From CAZVGZ01 sp964627605 (GTDB lineage: Bacteria > Latescibacterota > MWCZ01 > CAZVGZ01): a stretch of 64,000 bases of DNA. Shown here piece by piece: positions 46,423-55,330 of this stretch (position 1 is the stretch's first letter; each line of letters opens with the position of its first letter). Both the position numbers and the translations under genes were made by a program. The DNA lies in assembly GCA_964627605.1 (NCBI GenBank), contig CAZVGZ010000013.1:24286-88285 (forward strand), given 5' to 3'. A model generated the notes under the pieces. That model saw nothing but the letters and a program-made list of their open reading frames with translations, searched no databases and had not been told where the DNA came from.

Positions 46423-47352
46423 CTACTGATCGTTCTCGTAGTGTGAACCATTGAGCGGAGCGACGATTTCGCCGTAGAGCTCAGGGCGGCGACATCTTAA
46501 GTAGTCTTCGGCGATGGTGTTCGTCTTTATCGATTCGGGACTCTCGTCGCCTATAGGCACCGGGGGGACAATGTCCCATCTCGATTCGGCGAGATCGACC
46601 GTGGCGGTGGCGACACCGTCGTGATGCCCGGTGTCAGCCAGGATGCTTCCTGAACGATCAACAACTTTCGCTCGCCCGTGGTGCTGTCCGGCGTGCTGCC
46701 ACAGCCTGTAGGGTGGCGGTTCGATATAGTTAGACTCCACCATGAAGACGTTGTAGTCGATGGCCCTGGCCAAAAGCTGTGTCTCTAGCGTGAACTCGGT
46801 GGGGCCGCTGGTCATCGTCGACCAGAAAACTATCTCAGCTCCTTTAAGGGTCTGGACACGGACGAGTTCCGGGTAGTAGATGTCAAAGCAGATCATCATG
46901 CTGATCTTGCCGAAATCGGTATCAAACACCGGGATGCTCTCACCTAGCGCAGTACCCCACTCTGTTACCTCCACCGGCACCGGATGTGTTTTGTGATAGG
47001 CTCCAACCACCTCACCCTGGCGGTCTATCAACACTGAAGCGTTGTAAAAGACATCCCCAACACGCTGGTGCAGAGGGCAGATTATGTACATGCTGTGGGC
47101 TTGAGCGATCTCTCCAAAAAACTCGGTATCTGACCCTGGCGTCTCTTGAGCCCAATTTTTCAGATTGTCGTTGGTATTTGGGACTCCGCGATAGAGAAAC
47201 ATCTCCGGCAGAACCGCGATGTCCGAGCGTCTCTCTCCGGCAATATGCAGGTATTTCTCGGCGATCTCACGATTGTCGTCAATAGTGCGTGTGGTGCCAC
47301 GCTCAGGGTCGAGAAAGGCGATGGTGCTGATAGTCACCGGGCGATGGTCCAT
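46423..47352 (-). CDS. Carbon-nitrogen hydrolase (nitrilase superfamily)
   Basis: A 309-residue nitrilase-fold hydrolase. The catalytic triad is complete: Glu50 in AVLPEMF, Lys121 in AYHKTHPVP and Cys155 in MMICFDIYYPE. Family members cleave amides, carbamoyl groups or nitriles; the exact substrate is not shown by the sequence. It stands downstream of no obvious partner. The small hydrolase fragment follows it after 63 bases on the same strand. Confidence 0.9.
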   Translation of the reverse strand: MDHRPVTISTIAFLDPERGTTRTIDDNREIAEKYLHIAGERRSDIAVLPEMFLYRGVPNTNDNLKNWAQETPGSDTEFFGEIAQAHSMYIICPLHQRVGDVFYNASVLIDRQGEVVGAYHKTHPVPVEVTEWGTALGESIPVFDTDFGKISMMICFDIYYPELVRVQTLKGAEIVFWSTMTSGPTEFTLETQLLARAIDYNVFMVESNYIEPPPYRLWQHAGQHHGRAKVVDRSGSILADTGHHDGVATATVDLAESRWDIVPPVPIGDESPESIKTNTIAEDYLRCRRPELYGEIVAPLNGSHYENDQ

Positions 47353-47534
47353 CTGTTCGTCTTTCTGTTGGCTGTCGCTGTTTCATTTTACGATGCGCAC
47401 TGGTTACGAATATACCCACGAGGCTGTTTGTGAGCGCCAAGTCGACGACAGTTTGAGCCGAATGCTGACCCACCGCTCCCAATTTCGTATTTTTTTTGCA
47501 GCTTGGCGTTTGAGGAGATCACGGTGGAGGCGGT

Positions 47535-48197
47535 ATCAAGGAGTTTTTTGACATCTACGACGATATTGGTGTCCACCTGGGGGTCAAACCACGGGAGCTG
47601 GTCCATCGGAATGGCGACTGGCACCAGGCGGTCCACGTCTGGATCGTTTCGCCTGACGGGGGCGGAACGCTTCTGATTCAGAAGCGTTCAGAGACCAAGG
47701 ATATGTGGCCAGGGCGGTGGGATGTTTCAGTAGGGGGGCACCTGGACGCAGAGGAGTCGGTCGCCGCCGCCAGAGATCGGGAGCTTAGAGAAGAGCTTGG
47801 GGTAGTCGAGGTGGACGAGGCCCGTTTTGTTGATCTTGGTTGCCGCAGGACTGAATCGCGCGAGGGAGAGAGCATAAGCAGGGAGACGCAGGCTGTGTTT
47901 CTGCTCGTTGACCAACGCCCCCTGGAGGCATACTCAATCGACCCAGACGAGACCCAAGCGCTGGCGTTGGTGGAGTTGGGATAGCTCAAAAGACTGGTCG
48001 CTGGAGACGGACAGACCGTGAGTGTATTGAGGACTACTGGGACAGATGGGTCAGACCTGGGACCCCAGGAGATAGCAGGTGGCGAATTCGTCGGCGGAAT
48101 CGCTGACTATCTGAACTCTATATGTGAACTGGCAGGCCTGGCGCTCTTAGGCGAGCGAGGTCTGTCGCTTAATTATCGGTGGGGAGTAGGCGGATGA
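47535..48197 (+). pseudogene. Nudix hydrolase gene without a normal start and with an internal TAG
   Basis: The frame encodes KEFFDIYDDIGVHLG, RNGDWHQAVHVWIVSPDGG and KDMWPGRWDVSVGGHLDAEE, and the Nudix box GGHLDAEESVAAARDREL with REELGV (a GX5EX7REUXEEXGU match). TAG at 47982 then cuts it. The same frame continues LKRLVAGDGQTVSVLRTTGT to a TGA at 48195 that overlaps dapB (ATGA). At the 5' end the homology reaches ATC 47535 with GGAGG just before it, and an upstream in-frame TGA at 47511 leaves no ATG, GTG or TTG. Either the start mutated from ATG to ATC or a rare start is used. Confidence 0.8.
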
Positions 48198-48979
48198 CAA
48201 AAATTGCGATATGTGGTGCGGCAGGGCGAATGGGCACACGGCTGATAGCGCTGGCTGAAGAGGATGACGGTCTGTCGGTCGTCGGTGCCATCGAGCAGGT
48301 CGGAAACACTGCTGTAGGTCGGGAGATCGCAGAGGGTGTGGCGATAATCGATAGTATGGAATCGGGATTTACCGACGCCGATGTGGCGTTGGCTTTCGTA
48401 AACGACCCACAGGCGACAATAGCACAAGCTGAGGCGTGCGCCGCCAGCTCCACCGCGTTCGTGGTGGGCACCACAGGTCTATCTTCACAGCAGCAGCATA
48501 ATTTCGAAAGTGCCATTAGTTCATTACCGTGCGTGCAGGCGGCGAATTTCAGCGTCGGAGTGAATGTCTTGTTGGGCTTGGTGAATCAGGCGGCCAGCAT
48601 CATGGCCGAGGGGTTTGATGTTGAGATTGTTGAGGCCCACCACACCCAGAAAAAAGACGCTCCCAGCGGAACGGCGCTAGCGCTAGGGCAGGCTGCTGCT
48701 GACGGGCTTGGTTGGTCGCTTGAGGAGACACAGATCCATGGACGCCAGGGGATAGTAGGCGACAGGCCGTCAAAGCAGATCGCGTTTCACGCCCTGCGAG
48801 CCGGGGATATTGTTGGAACGCATACTGTTCTTTTCGGCGGTGCCGGGGAGACCGTGGAGCTGACGCACCGCGCTCAGAGCCGTGATACGTTCGCCGCTGG
48901 TGCCCTCAGGGCAGCTAAGTGGGTATCCCAACAACCTCCTGGGCTCTATGGTATGAGAGACGTGTTGGGTTTGGCTTAG
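48194..48979 (+). CDS. dapB: 4-hydroxy-tetrahydrodipicolinate reductase
   Basis: A 261-residue DapB of the lysine/diaminopimelate pathway, reducing the DapA product with NAD(P)H in the cytoplasm. The Rossmann motif IAICGAAGRMGTRL is at the start. The active-site signature EAHHTQKKDAPSGTA is near residue 150, and the domain ends with LRAAKWV before the C-terminal GLYGMRDVLGL. ATG 48194 has GGGGAG upstream and overlaps the end of the Nudix frame. A terminator follows. Confidence 0.96.
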   Translation: MTKIAICGAAGRMGTRLIALAEEDDGLSVVGAIEQVGNTAVGREIAEGVAIIDSMESGFTDADVALAFVNDPQATIAQAEACAASSTAFVVGTTGLSSQQQHNFESAISSLPCVQAANFSVGVNVLLGLVNQAASIMAEGFDVEIVEAHHTQKKDAPSGTALALGQAAADGLGWSLEETQIHGRQGIVGDRPSKQIAFHALRAGDIVGTHTVLFGGAGETVELTHRAQSRDTFAAGALRAAKWVSQQPPGLYGMRDVLGLA

Positions 48980-49047
48980 CCTGTTCTCCAGGTGCCTAAT
49001 AAGCTTTGGTATTTCGCAGACTTCAGAAGTGTTCTAGGATGGGTTGT

Positions 49048-49071
49048 GGATCAGGTTGATCCTTCTTTTTT
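49048..49071 (+). terminator. Rho-independent terminator after dapB
   Basis: GGATCA, loop GGT, TGATCC, then TTCTTTTTT. It stands between dapB and the Mrp gene. Confidence 0.75.
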
Positions 49072-49104
49072 GAACGCAGGAATCCAATAGGAGAGGAACC
49101 ATAG

Positions 49105-50274
49105 ATGAGTGAGACAGGATCAGTGGATGGAATGATCACCGTGGAACAGGTGACAGAAGCTCTTGGTAGCGTGAACGACCCGGAGCTTCATGAAGACCTC
49201 GTTAGTTTGGGGATGATCCGCAATGTGACGGTAGACGGAGGTGCCGTTGGTGTGACCGTGGTGCTCACCACACCTGGATGTCCGCTGAAAGCGCAGATTG
49301 AGAGTGAAGTGAAGGACGCTATAGAGTCGCTGTCCCCGGGTGATCTGACAGTGGATGTCAACATGACCGCCGAGGTGATCAAGAACCCCCGGCGGCAGGC
49401 AGGCGATCAGTCGGGATCGGTCACGCTGCAGGATCTGCTGCCGCAGGTGAAGAACGTTGTGGCTGTCGCAAGCGGAAAAGGCGGTGTGGGCAAATCGACT
49501 GTGGCTACTAACCTGGCGATAGCCCTGGCGCAGCAGGGAGCATCCACAGGGCTGCTCGATGCTGACATCTACGGCCCTAGCATCCCCACGATGATGGGAC
49601 TCCACGACGAGCCGGATGTGACCGGCACCTCAGAGGAGGACCAGATCATAATTCCGCTGGAGAGATATGGCGTCAAAATGATATCCATCGGGTTCTTGCT
49701 CGATGAAACACAGGCTGTCATCTGGCGCGGTCCCATGGTGATGAAGATGCTTGTGCAGTTTATGTCAGGGGTGGGCTGGGGCGATCTTGATTACCTGGTC
49801 ATTGATCTTCCGCCAGGCACTGGTGATGTGCAGTTGACGATCACTCAGAGCGTGCCTCTGGCAGGCGGGGTCATCGTCACCACGCCTCAACTCGTGGCGC
49901 TTGCTGACGTACGCCGGGCCGTGACAATGTTTCGCAAGGTCGGGGTGCCGATACTGGGTGTGATAGAGAATATGAGCCATTTTTTGTGCCCACACTGCGA
50001 TGGTCGCACCGACGTGTTTTCCCACGGCGGAGGCCGCGATGAGGCAAAGCAGGAAGGCGTTGAGTTTTTGGGGGAGATACCGCTCGATCCGTCGGTTGTC
50101 TTAGGGGGGGATCAGGGGGTGCCTGTGGTAGTAGGAGACCCTGAAAGCCCGCTAGCTCAAGGTTTCAGGAGTATTGCGGGGAACATGGCGGCATCGCTTA
50201 GCGTCAGCAACGCCGCGCAGGCTAAAATGCCCGAGGAGTCTGGCGAAGATCTGTCGCTGCCTGTAGTCGGCTGA
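49105..50274 (+). CDS. Mrp/NBP35-type iron-sulfur carrier ATPase (ApbC)
   Basis: A 389-residue protein with an N-terminal MIP18/DUF59 domain (residues 1-90, EQVTEALGSVNDPELHEDLV) and a P-loop NTPase domain. The deviant Walker A GKGGVGKST is near residue 127. The CPHCDG pair near residue 296 can bridge an Fe-S cluster at a dimer interface. The protein loads Fe-S clusters on target proteins. ATG 49105 is preceded by GGAGAGG. It is convergent with the two metallophosphatase-like selenoprotein genes. Confidence 0.92.
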   Translation: MSETGSVDGMITVEQVTEALGSVNDPELHEDLVSLGMIRNVTVDGGAVGVTVVLTTPGCPLKAQIESEVKDAIESLSPGDLTVDVNMTAEVIKNPRRQAGDQSGSVTLQDLLPQVKNVVAVASGKGGVGKSTVATNLAIALAQQGASTGLLDADIYGPSIPTMMGLHDEPDVTGTSEEDQIIIPLERYGVKMISIGFLLDETQAVIWRGPMVMKMLVQFMSGVGWGDLDYLVIDLPPGTGDVQLTITQSVPLAGGVIVTTPQLVALADVRRAVTMFRKVGVPILGVIENMSHFLCPHCDGRTDVFSHGGGRDEAKQEGVEFLGEIPLDPSVVLGGDQGVPVVVGDPESPLAQGFRSIAGNMAASLSVSNAAQAKMPEESGEDLSLPVVG

Positions 50275-50324
50275 TATCCTCCAACAGTCACCTCGCCAGT
50301 CTGTTGCGCGCGAAGTGGTGAATA

Positions 50325-51368
50325 CTACTGTTTGGCGTGGGCTTGCTCGGGTTGACGAAGCTGTTCAGAGCCAAATGTCAGCGGCTCTGGCGGATGTGCT
50401 TCCGGGACCGGTTCGGCGAAAGGTGCCGACGCTTCGAGGTAGCGTGTGATGAGGGCCGCCATCTGCGGTTCGTCACCAATCTCATCCGACAAGAAATCGT
50501 TCTTGGCCTCTGCCAGCGTCGGTCTCGAATCGCCAAGTTCGAGTTCGAACCATCCCACTTTGCGGCCGGAGTGGTAGCTGCCAGCCAACACGCCGCCCTG
50601 GGTATCCATCGCCGCTCTACTGGACTGACGGTCGTAACGGCAGATAATCAGAGCATCGACGCCGTCGGTTTCAAGAATTGAGACGCCCTCTTCCAAAGTC
50701 GTCTGCGCAAGAACCACCACAACATCCGACCTGGCTGTGACCTCTTGTAGAACCGAAACAACAGCGGCTTTGGCATCGCGGAGGGACAGATCGTCTGGGT
50801 CGCCCACCAACGTCTTGTCGGTCCCCATTACGCTTATGACGCCGACCTTCTGGCCACCGAAACGACCTCCAAACAGCGATCCCTCACCCAACCCCACTAT
50901 CAGATACGGGTCAAAGACAGGCTCGCCTGACTCCGTCCACACCAGATTGGCGGAAGTGAGATTCAGACCCCAGTCCTGAGCGGTGTCTCTTAGCCACTCT
51001 TGGCCGAGTTGAAGGTCCCTATGGCCGATGCCCAAAGCTTGATAGCCCATATAGGCCATGGCTTCATACATGAAACGGCCCTGTATGGACGACAGCGTGT
51101 CCGGTCCGTCCAATATGTCGCCGCCGTCGACTAGTAGCGGCAGAGAGCTGTCGGTGCTGTTGTCAGAGATGTAGGTAGCCCGCCGAGCCACGCCCCCTGT
51201 GGGGTTGTGGCGTCAACCGCAGGGTTCTAAATGCCCTCCTACGCTTGAGGTGTAGAACAGTTTTACCTGGCTTGTGCCTGACGGAAGCCGAAACGCCGTG
51301 GCGAACAGAGCTACGACACCCAGCGCCAACAACAACCACATCCAACTCTGTCGTCTGGTTTCACTCAT
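50325..51368 (-). CDS. Predicted selenoprotein, metallophosphatase/5'-nucleotidase-like, copy 1
   Basis: From ATG 51368 (GAGGGG upstream) a signal-anchor helix (WMWLLLALGVVALFATAF) leads to VGGHLEPCG at about residue 45. TGA 51215-51213 follows at residue 52, and then the same frame continues GGVARRATYI and LPLLVDGGDILDGPDT, MAYMGYQALGIGHRDLQLGQ and VDALIICRYDRQSSRAAMD, 347 residues in all. Cysteine is the expected residue in the family's PCGC motif, so Sec at the TGA is the simplest reading. The protein would be anchored or exported with a calcineurin-like or 5'-nucleotidase N-terminal fold. The second copy lies directly upstream on the same strand with TGA at the same site. Confidence 0.75.
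51187..51211 (-). promoter_or_regulatory. Candidate SECIS hairpin, copy 1
   Basis: On the minus strand, one base after the TGA, GCCAC pairs with GTGGC and the inner CCCC pairs with GGGG around loop ACA, with a small bulge between. Position directly downstream of the UGA fits a bacterial Sec-insertion hairpin, though the loop lacks the GGU seen in copy 2. Confidence 0.5.
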
Positions 51369-51390
51369 CGTCTATGCCCCTCAAACTGGT

Positions 51391-52404
51391 TTACTCCGCA
51401 TTATCGTCACCTGTAAGCGCTGCAAGCGCCTCTTGATATTTTTCGACTAGTTCGGCCATGTCGGGATCATCGGGAATTGTGTCCCTGAGCGTCTCCAGAT
51501 CGCCGATGACACTTTGTAATTTGCCGTCGGCTCCTAACACGACATCCATCCATCCAACGCTGCGCCCTTGATAGTGACTCCATGCTAGCGCTGCTGCCCC
51601 GCGCTTCTGCACCGGTTCGTCTGGCCTGCGGGCCAAGCGACTTATGATTACCACGTCCACCCCGGCGATAGTGGCAATAACCTCGGCATCCTCAACGGTT
51701 TGGTGGGTCAACACCACGGTCATCGCCACCGAGTCGCCGAGGCGGGCAACCTCTCTTGTCACCGCTTCAACAGGATCGGTGACGTCGAGATTGAGCCCTG
51801 CCGAAGCGTTTACGGGCATTATAGGGTCGATGATGCCGATGATACCAACCTCTACCCCTCCCCATTCAAACCCAAGGAGCGACCTGCCGCCGATATTCTC
51901 GACCACGGACGTCATAGCAACCGGCTGACCGCTCTGTGAATCGACAACGTTCGCAGCGGTAAACTCGATCCCGGTATTTTCAGACATCTCGTTTAGGAAC
52001 TCAAGCCCTAAACTAAAATCCCTGGGCCCCAACGCTACAGTCTTGTAGCCCATCTTTGACATCGCTTCGAGGAGATAGGTCGCCTGAAGCCTGCCCTTGG
52101 GAGTAGCGTCGGGAATTACATCGCCACCATCGACGACCAACGCCCCGTCAGCGCCATGCTTTTTTAGAAATGTGGCCCGCCGGGCCACGCCCCCAACCGG
52201 GGCATGGGGTCAACCACAGGGCTCTACGTAGCCCCTGCTACTGGCTGTGTAGAGTACCCTTAGACCGTCTTCGGCCTGTGCACTTTCAGGCCAACCGGCA
52301 GCAGCTATCACTAAGCCGGCTATAGAACAAACCAACCCGGTGATCCACATAGCAGATCGATTCACAACTCTTCCCTTCGTATCCATGCTGCCAAAAAATC
52401 CCAT
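51391..52404 (-). CDS. Predicted selenoprotein, metallophosphatase/5'-nucleotidase-like, copy 2
   Basis: The frame from ATG 52404 encodes a signal peptide (ITGLVCSIAGLVIAAAGWP) and then VLYTASSRGYVEPCG. TGA 52212-52210 at residue 65 is followed in frame by PHAPVGGVARRATFLKKHG and LVVDGGDVIPDATP, MSKMGYKTVALGPRDFSLGL and GVDVVIISRLARRPDEPV, 337 residues in all. GTG 52365 behind AAGGGAAG is a likely alternative start. It aligns along its length with copy 1, and the TGA sits at the same place after EPCG. The two genes are 22 bases apart and probably form one operon. The second domain typical of UshA is absent. Confidence 0.75.
52185..52207 (-). promoter_or_regulatory. Candidate SECIS hairpin, copy 2
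   Basis: On the minus strand, two bases after the TGA, CCATGCCCC pairs with GGGGCGTGG over nine base pairs (one T-G wobble) around a GGTTG loop. A GGU-type apical loop is a feature of the E. coli fdhF Sec-insertion hairpin. Confidence 0.6.
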
Positions 52405-52626
52405 CAGACGCTACGCGCTAATATGGTGAATGTCAACAGATAACATCGGAGGTCATCCGATGCTTGATTGGGGGTTCTTGGTGGCAAATTCAAAGCTAAT
52501 AGAGTTGCTATTCGCGCGCCAAAAAAATCTGCCACTGTGGCGGTTGGCGGTCTGTCTGCACTATTTTTCATAACCCTGTAACTTTGATTGTGGCGGGACG
52601 GTTCTCACAACTCGATTTGGCGGCAC

Positions 52627-52935
52627 ATGGAGAATAAGAGTGACCAGATAGAACCTGCCGTCGCTTCGGCAGAGGGCGACGGTGGCGAGTTTCTGTGTCC
52701 GGTCTGTGGCTCGAAGGCATCAACGCTGCCTTTGCTAGTGCAGCGGATAGTGGATGATTCCGAAGAGCGGTTTCGTGTCTGCTCACGGGAGTGTCAATCC
52801 GCCGCTCGGACCGCGCCACACCTCCAATCTAGTCTGTTTGGGCGAGATATCAGACTCTGGTCGCAGAGTGTACAAGGGGAACTGCCGCTTTTTGGTGGCG
52901 ATCCAGCAAGAAAACCAGCGGAAACGGATGAATAG
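52627..52935 (+). CDS. Small zinc-ribbon protein
   Basis: A 102-residue protein with a four-cysteine metal site: FLCPVCGSKAS and RVCSRECQSAAR. The rest is acidic at the N-terminus and probably unstructured at the C-terminus. The spacing resembles TRASH/MYM-type or YacG-like treble-clef ribbons, but I cannot name the family. ATG 52627 has a weak upstream site. It is divergent from the selenoprotein operon, so the gap between them holds both promoters. Confidence 0.6.
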   Translation: MENKSDQIEPAVASAEGDGGEFLCPVCGSKASTLPLLVQRIVDDSEERFRVCSRECQSAARTAPHLQSSLFGRDIRLWSQSVQGELPLFGGDPARKPAETDE

Positions 52936-52956
52936 GTGTTGGGGACCGTTAGACGT

Positions 52957-53637
52957 TTAAATCCAGTGGCGAAACTGCCGCCAGAATAGGCTGCTTATGC
53001 GGCTGGTGTCTTTCCACCCATCGAACCGGCTCTCTTCATCGCCGTAAATGGTCGATATGGGCAGTTCCACTATGGACATCTTTTTGCGCCCAGCAGCGAC
53101 CAGTATTTCCGATTCCAGTTCGTAGCCGGTGGCAGATATGTCCAGCGTCTCCCAGACGCGCCTGTGGTAGAGACGGTAACCCGACTGACTATCGGCGACG
53201 TGGGTGCCCGCAAGACGCGACACCATCTTTGACGAGAGCCAGTTGGAGCACCGTCGAGCAAAGGGCATGGCTGATCCACTGCGGTCTCGCGCTCCGACGA
53301 TTATGTCAGGGCGGTGTTGGGACCAGCAATCAATAAACGCCTGAAGGTGAACCGGATCGTGCTGCCCGTCTGAATCTAGAGTAATTGCCGCTGCTGCTGC
53401 ATCCTCTTTCGTCACCCATCCAAAACCGGTCAACAGCGCTCCACCTTTGCCCCTGTTTGAATTGTGTCTAATGACACAAGCACCGGCGCGCTCTGCGGCG
53501 GTCGCTGTGTTGTCGGTCGAGCCGTCATCCACCACGAGCACCCTGAGTGACGGTAGGGCATCTTTCACTCTGGCAACCACATCACCCACGGTCGATTCGG
53601 ATTCGTAGGCAGGGATCACGACAATTACATCGTCCAC
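52957..53637 (-). CDS. Glycosyltransferase family 2
   Basis: A 226-residue GT-A glycosyltransferase of the dolichyl-phosphate/polyprenol-phosphate sugar type: VIVVIPAYESESTVGDVVAR at the start, LVVDDGSTDNTATAAERAGA, then TLDSDGQHDP (the DxD-like metal site) and the acceptor region SQSGYRLYHRRVWE. No C-terminal membrane helix is seen. A sugar-phosphate-lipid product for glycan assembly is likely. It is convergent with the zinc-ribbon gene. Confidence 0.88.
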   Translation of the reverse strand: MDDVIVVIPAYESESTVGDVVARVKDALPSLRVLVVDDGSTDNTATAAERAGACVIRHNSNRGKGGALLTGFGWVTKEDAAAAAITLDSDGQHDPVHLQAFIDCWSQHRPDIIVGARDRSGSAMPFARRCSNWLSSKMVSRLAGTHVADSQSGYRLYHRRVWETLDISATGYELESEILVAAGRKKMSIVELPISTIYGDEESRFDGWKDTSRISSLFWRQFRHWI

Positions 53638-53679
53638 CGAACATCTCCGCTGGGACAGTTTGGGACAGGATCCACCATA

Positions 53680-53715
53680 GTGGGGTGAGTGTCAGCAGTC
53701 TGACGCTCACCCCAC
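53680..53715. terminator. Long hairpin between GT2 and the copper-type lipoprotein
   Basis: GTGGGGTGAGTGTCAG and CTGACGCTCACCCCAC form a 16-base stem with one T-G pair and a CAGT loop. It lies after the lipoprotein's stop on the minus strand and has no T run. It is a terminator-like or RNA-stabilising structure. Confidence 0.55.
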
Positions 53716-53747
53716 CTGCGGATTGTGGATACGTACGATCTGCTCCA

Positions 53748-54437
53748 TTACCTCTGCTGATAGTCCATCTGGGCGGCTCGCTGCTGCCCATCGGCGCCTG
53801 CGAACATGACTTCCAGGGCGTAGGAGCCCGGTGCACCTAATTTGAGGCTGGCACCATAGATACCGCCAGTGTTCCTGGCTTTGAGCATCTGCCCATCATT
53901 GCTGCCCTCTTTATCGGCTTCGATGGTCACCACAGCATCGTTGACAGGAACACCTGTGGAGTCCACGATCCGAACGGTCAACCGGTGGCTATCGTCTGCC
54001 GCCATGTTGCTCATCCCGCCCTGATGTCCCATTCCTGACAGCATCTCATGATATGCCGTCATGCTCATAAGATGCATCTGGACCGAGTAGCCGTTGGCAT
54101 CGGCGGCTTTTGCGCGGTGGTTGGCCCATATCTTTTCGCCGTCAGCCTTAAGCTGACTCTCGTGGACCGCCGAACATGCGCCGAATGTCTGGCCGTCGCG
54201 GACGACGGTGGGCATCGTAGCCGAGTTGATCCACATACCGCAGACAGGATCGAGAACTGACGCTTTGCTGGTCGCGCCCATCCCGTGTCCAGAGGCTGCC
54301 ATGTCAGAATGGTAGCCGGATATAGCCATCTTATCTTGGCCTTCAACCTTGGCGGTCTCTGTGTCTGACTGGCTGCAACCCAACAGGACCAGCGCGGACA
54401 GCGCAAATGAAACCGTGAGCAGGCGTGTAGAAATCAT
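53748..54437 (-). CDS. Met/His-rich lipoprotein with YHS-like and YtkA/FixH-like parts
   Basis: A 229-residue protein. The signal peptide ends in the lipobox LVLLGC. A His/Met-rich segment (YHSDMAASGHGMGA) precedes SVLDPVCGMWINSATMP, a YHS-type metal-binding motif. Another Met/His stretch (HLMSMTAYHEMLSGMGHQGG) is followed by a C-terminal beta-sandwich (RLTVRIVDSTGVPVNDAVV) of the YtkA/FixH kind. Periplasmic copper or other metal handling is likely. It follows the wreck of a CusA-type efflux gene on the same strand, which supports that role. Confidence 0.72.
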   Translation of the reverse strand: MISTRLLTVSFALSALVLLGCSQSDTETAKVEGQDKMAISGYHSDMAASGHGMGATSKASVLDPVCGMWINSATMPTVVRDGQTFGACSAVHESQLKADGEKIWANHRAKAADANGYSVQMHLMSMTAYHEMLSGMGHQGGMSNMAADDSHRLTVRIVDSTGVPVNDAVVTIEADKEGSNDGQMLKARNTGGIYGASLKLGAPGSYALEVMFAGADGQQRAAQMDYQQR

Positions 54438-54480
54438 AACGAACTCCCTTTGATTTGGCCCCTAAACGAGGCGCGATGGA

Positions 54481-55330
54481 TTAGTGAGGAGATGACACTG
54501 GCACAAGTGTGCCGCGCCTGGCTCCCCACTCCTTTATCATCGAAAAAACCACTGGCAAGACTACGAGCACCAGTATGGTCGAGGTGATCATGCCATCGAT
54601 GACCGTAGCCTGTCTTACCTCTTTGATCCCTAACTTGGCCAGCAGCAAACGCTCTATTTAGCGCCTGCTCTAAGTAGACCAGCATCACCACGCCGGTCTC
54701 CACCGCCACTCCAGCCAGCGCGATATATCCTACCGAGACAGCGACGCTGAAATTGTAGCCGAGTTTGTACTGCAGTAACACTCCACCCACCAGGGCAAAC
54801 GGAACAGACAGAATCACCATTAGCGAGTCCGACACCGAGCGGAACGTGAAATAGAGCAGCACGAAGATTATGAGGACAATCGCTAGAACGAGTATCTGAA
54901 GCCGTTTCTTGGCGCGGATCTGGTTTTCGTACTGCCCGCCCCACGAAAGATAATACCCTTCTGGCAGTTTCAACCTCTCACTAAGAAGCTCCCTGGCTTC
55001 CTCGACGAAACCACCCATGTCGCGCCCACGCACGTTGAAGAAGCACTGTCGCTCTCAGCATACTGTTTTCGCTGTTTATCATAGGCGGGCCGTCGAGCAC
55101 CTTCAGGTCGGCCACCTGCGCGAGTCTGATTCGCTCGCCGCCAAGTGTTGGGATATATACTCTGCCCAACGCTTCAACGTTGTCCCTCAGTTCTCTTGCG
55201 TACCTCACCCGTATGGGAAACCTCGCTCTGCCTTCGACAGTGGTGGAGAGGTTCATGCCTCCTACAGCGGTCTCGACTATCTGCTGCACATCGCCCACCC
55301 CAATCCCGTATCTCGCCGCTGCAAGACCGG
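54481..55330 (-). pseudogene. Fragment of a heavy-metal RND efflux pump (CusA-like)
   Basis: The minus strand reads AARYGIGVGDVQQIVETAVG, then FPIRVRYARELRDNVEAL, then, after a frameshift near 55030, GRDMGGFVEEARELLSERLK, YYLSWGGQYENQIRAKKRLQ and LMVILSVPFALVGGVLL to GVVMLVYLEQAL. After a deletion or second frameshift comes VRQATVIDGMITSTILVLVV, the last membrane helix region, ending at 54481. More than half of a CusA protein of about 1040 residues is missing, including the whole N-terminus. The upper end abuts an unrelated plus-strand gene wreck at about 55330, a recombination join. Confidence 0.82.

Noticed and set aside
9078..48197. Stop-codon reassignment (TAG or TAA read as sense) to explain the many interrupted genes
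   Set aside because: Intact genes in the window end in TAG, TAA and TGA at the expected family lengths, and several broken genes also carry frameshifts.
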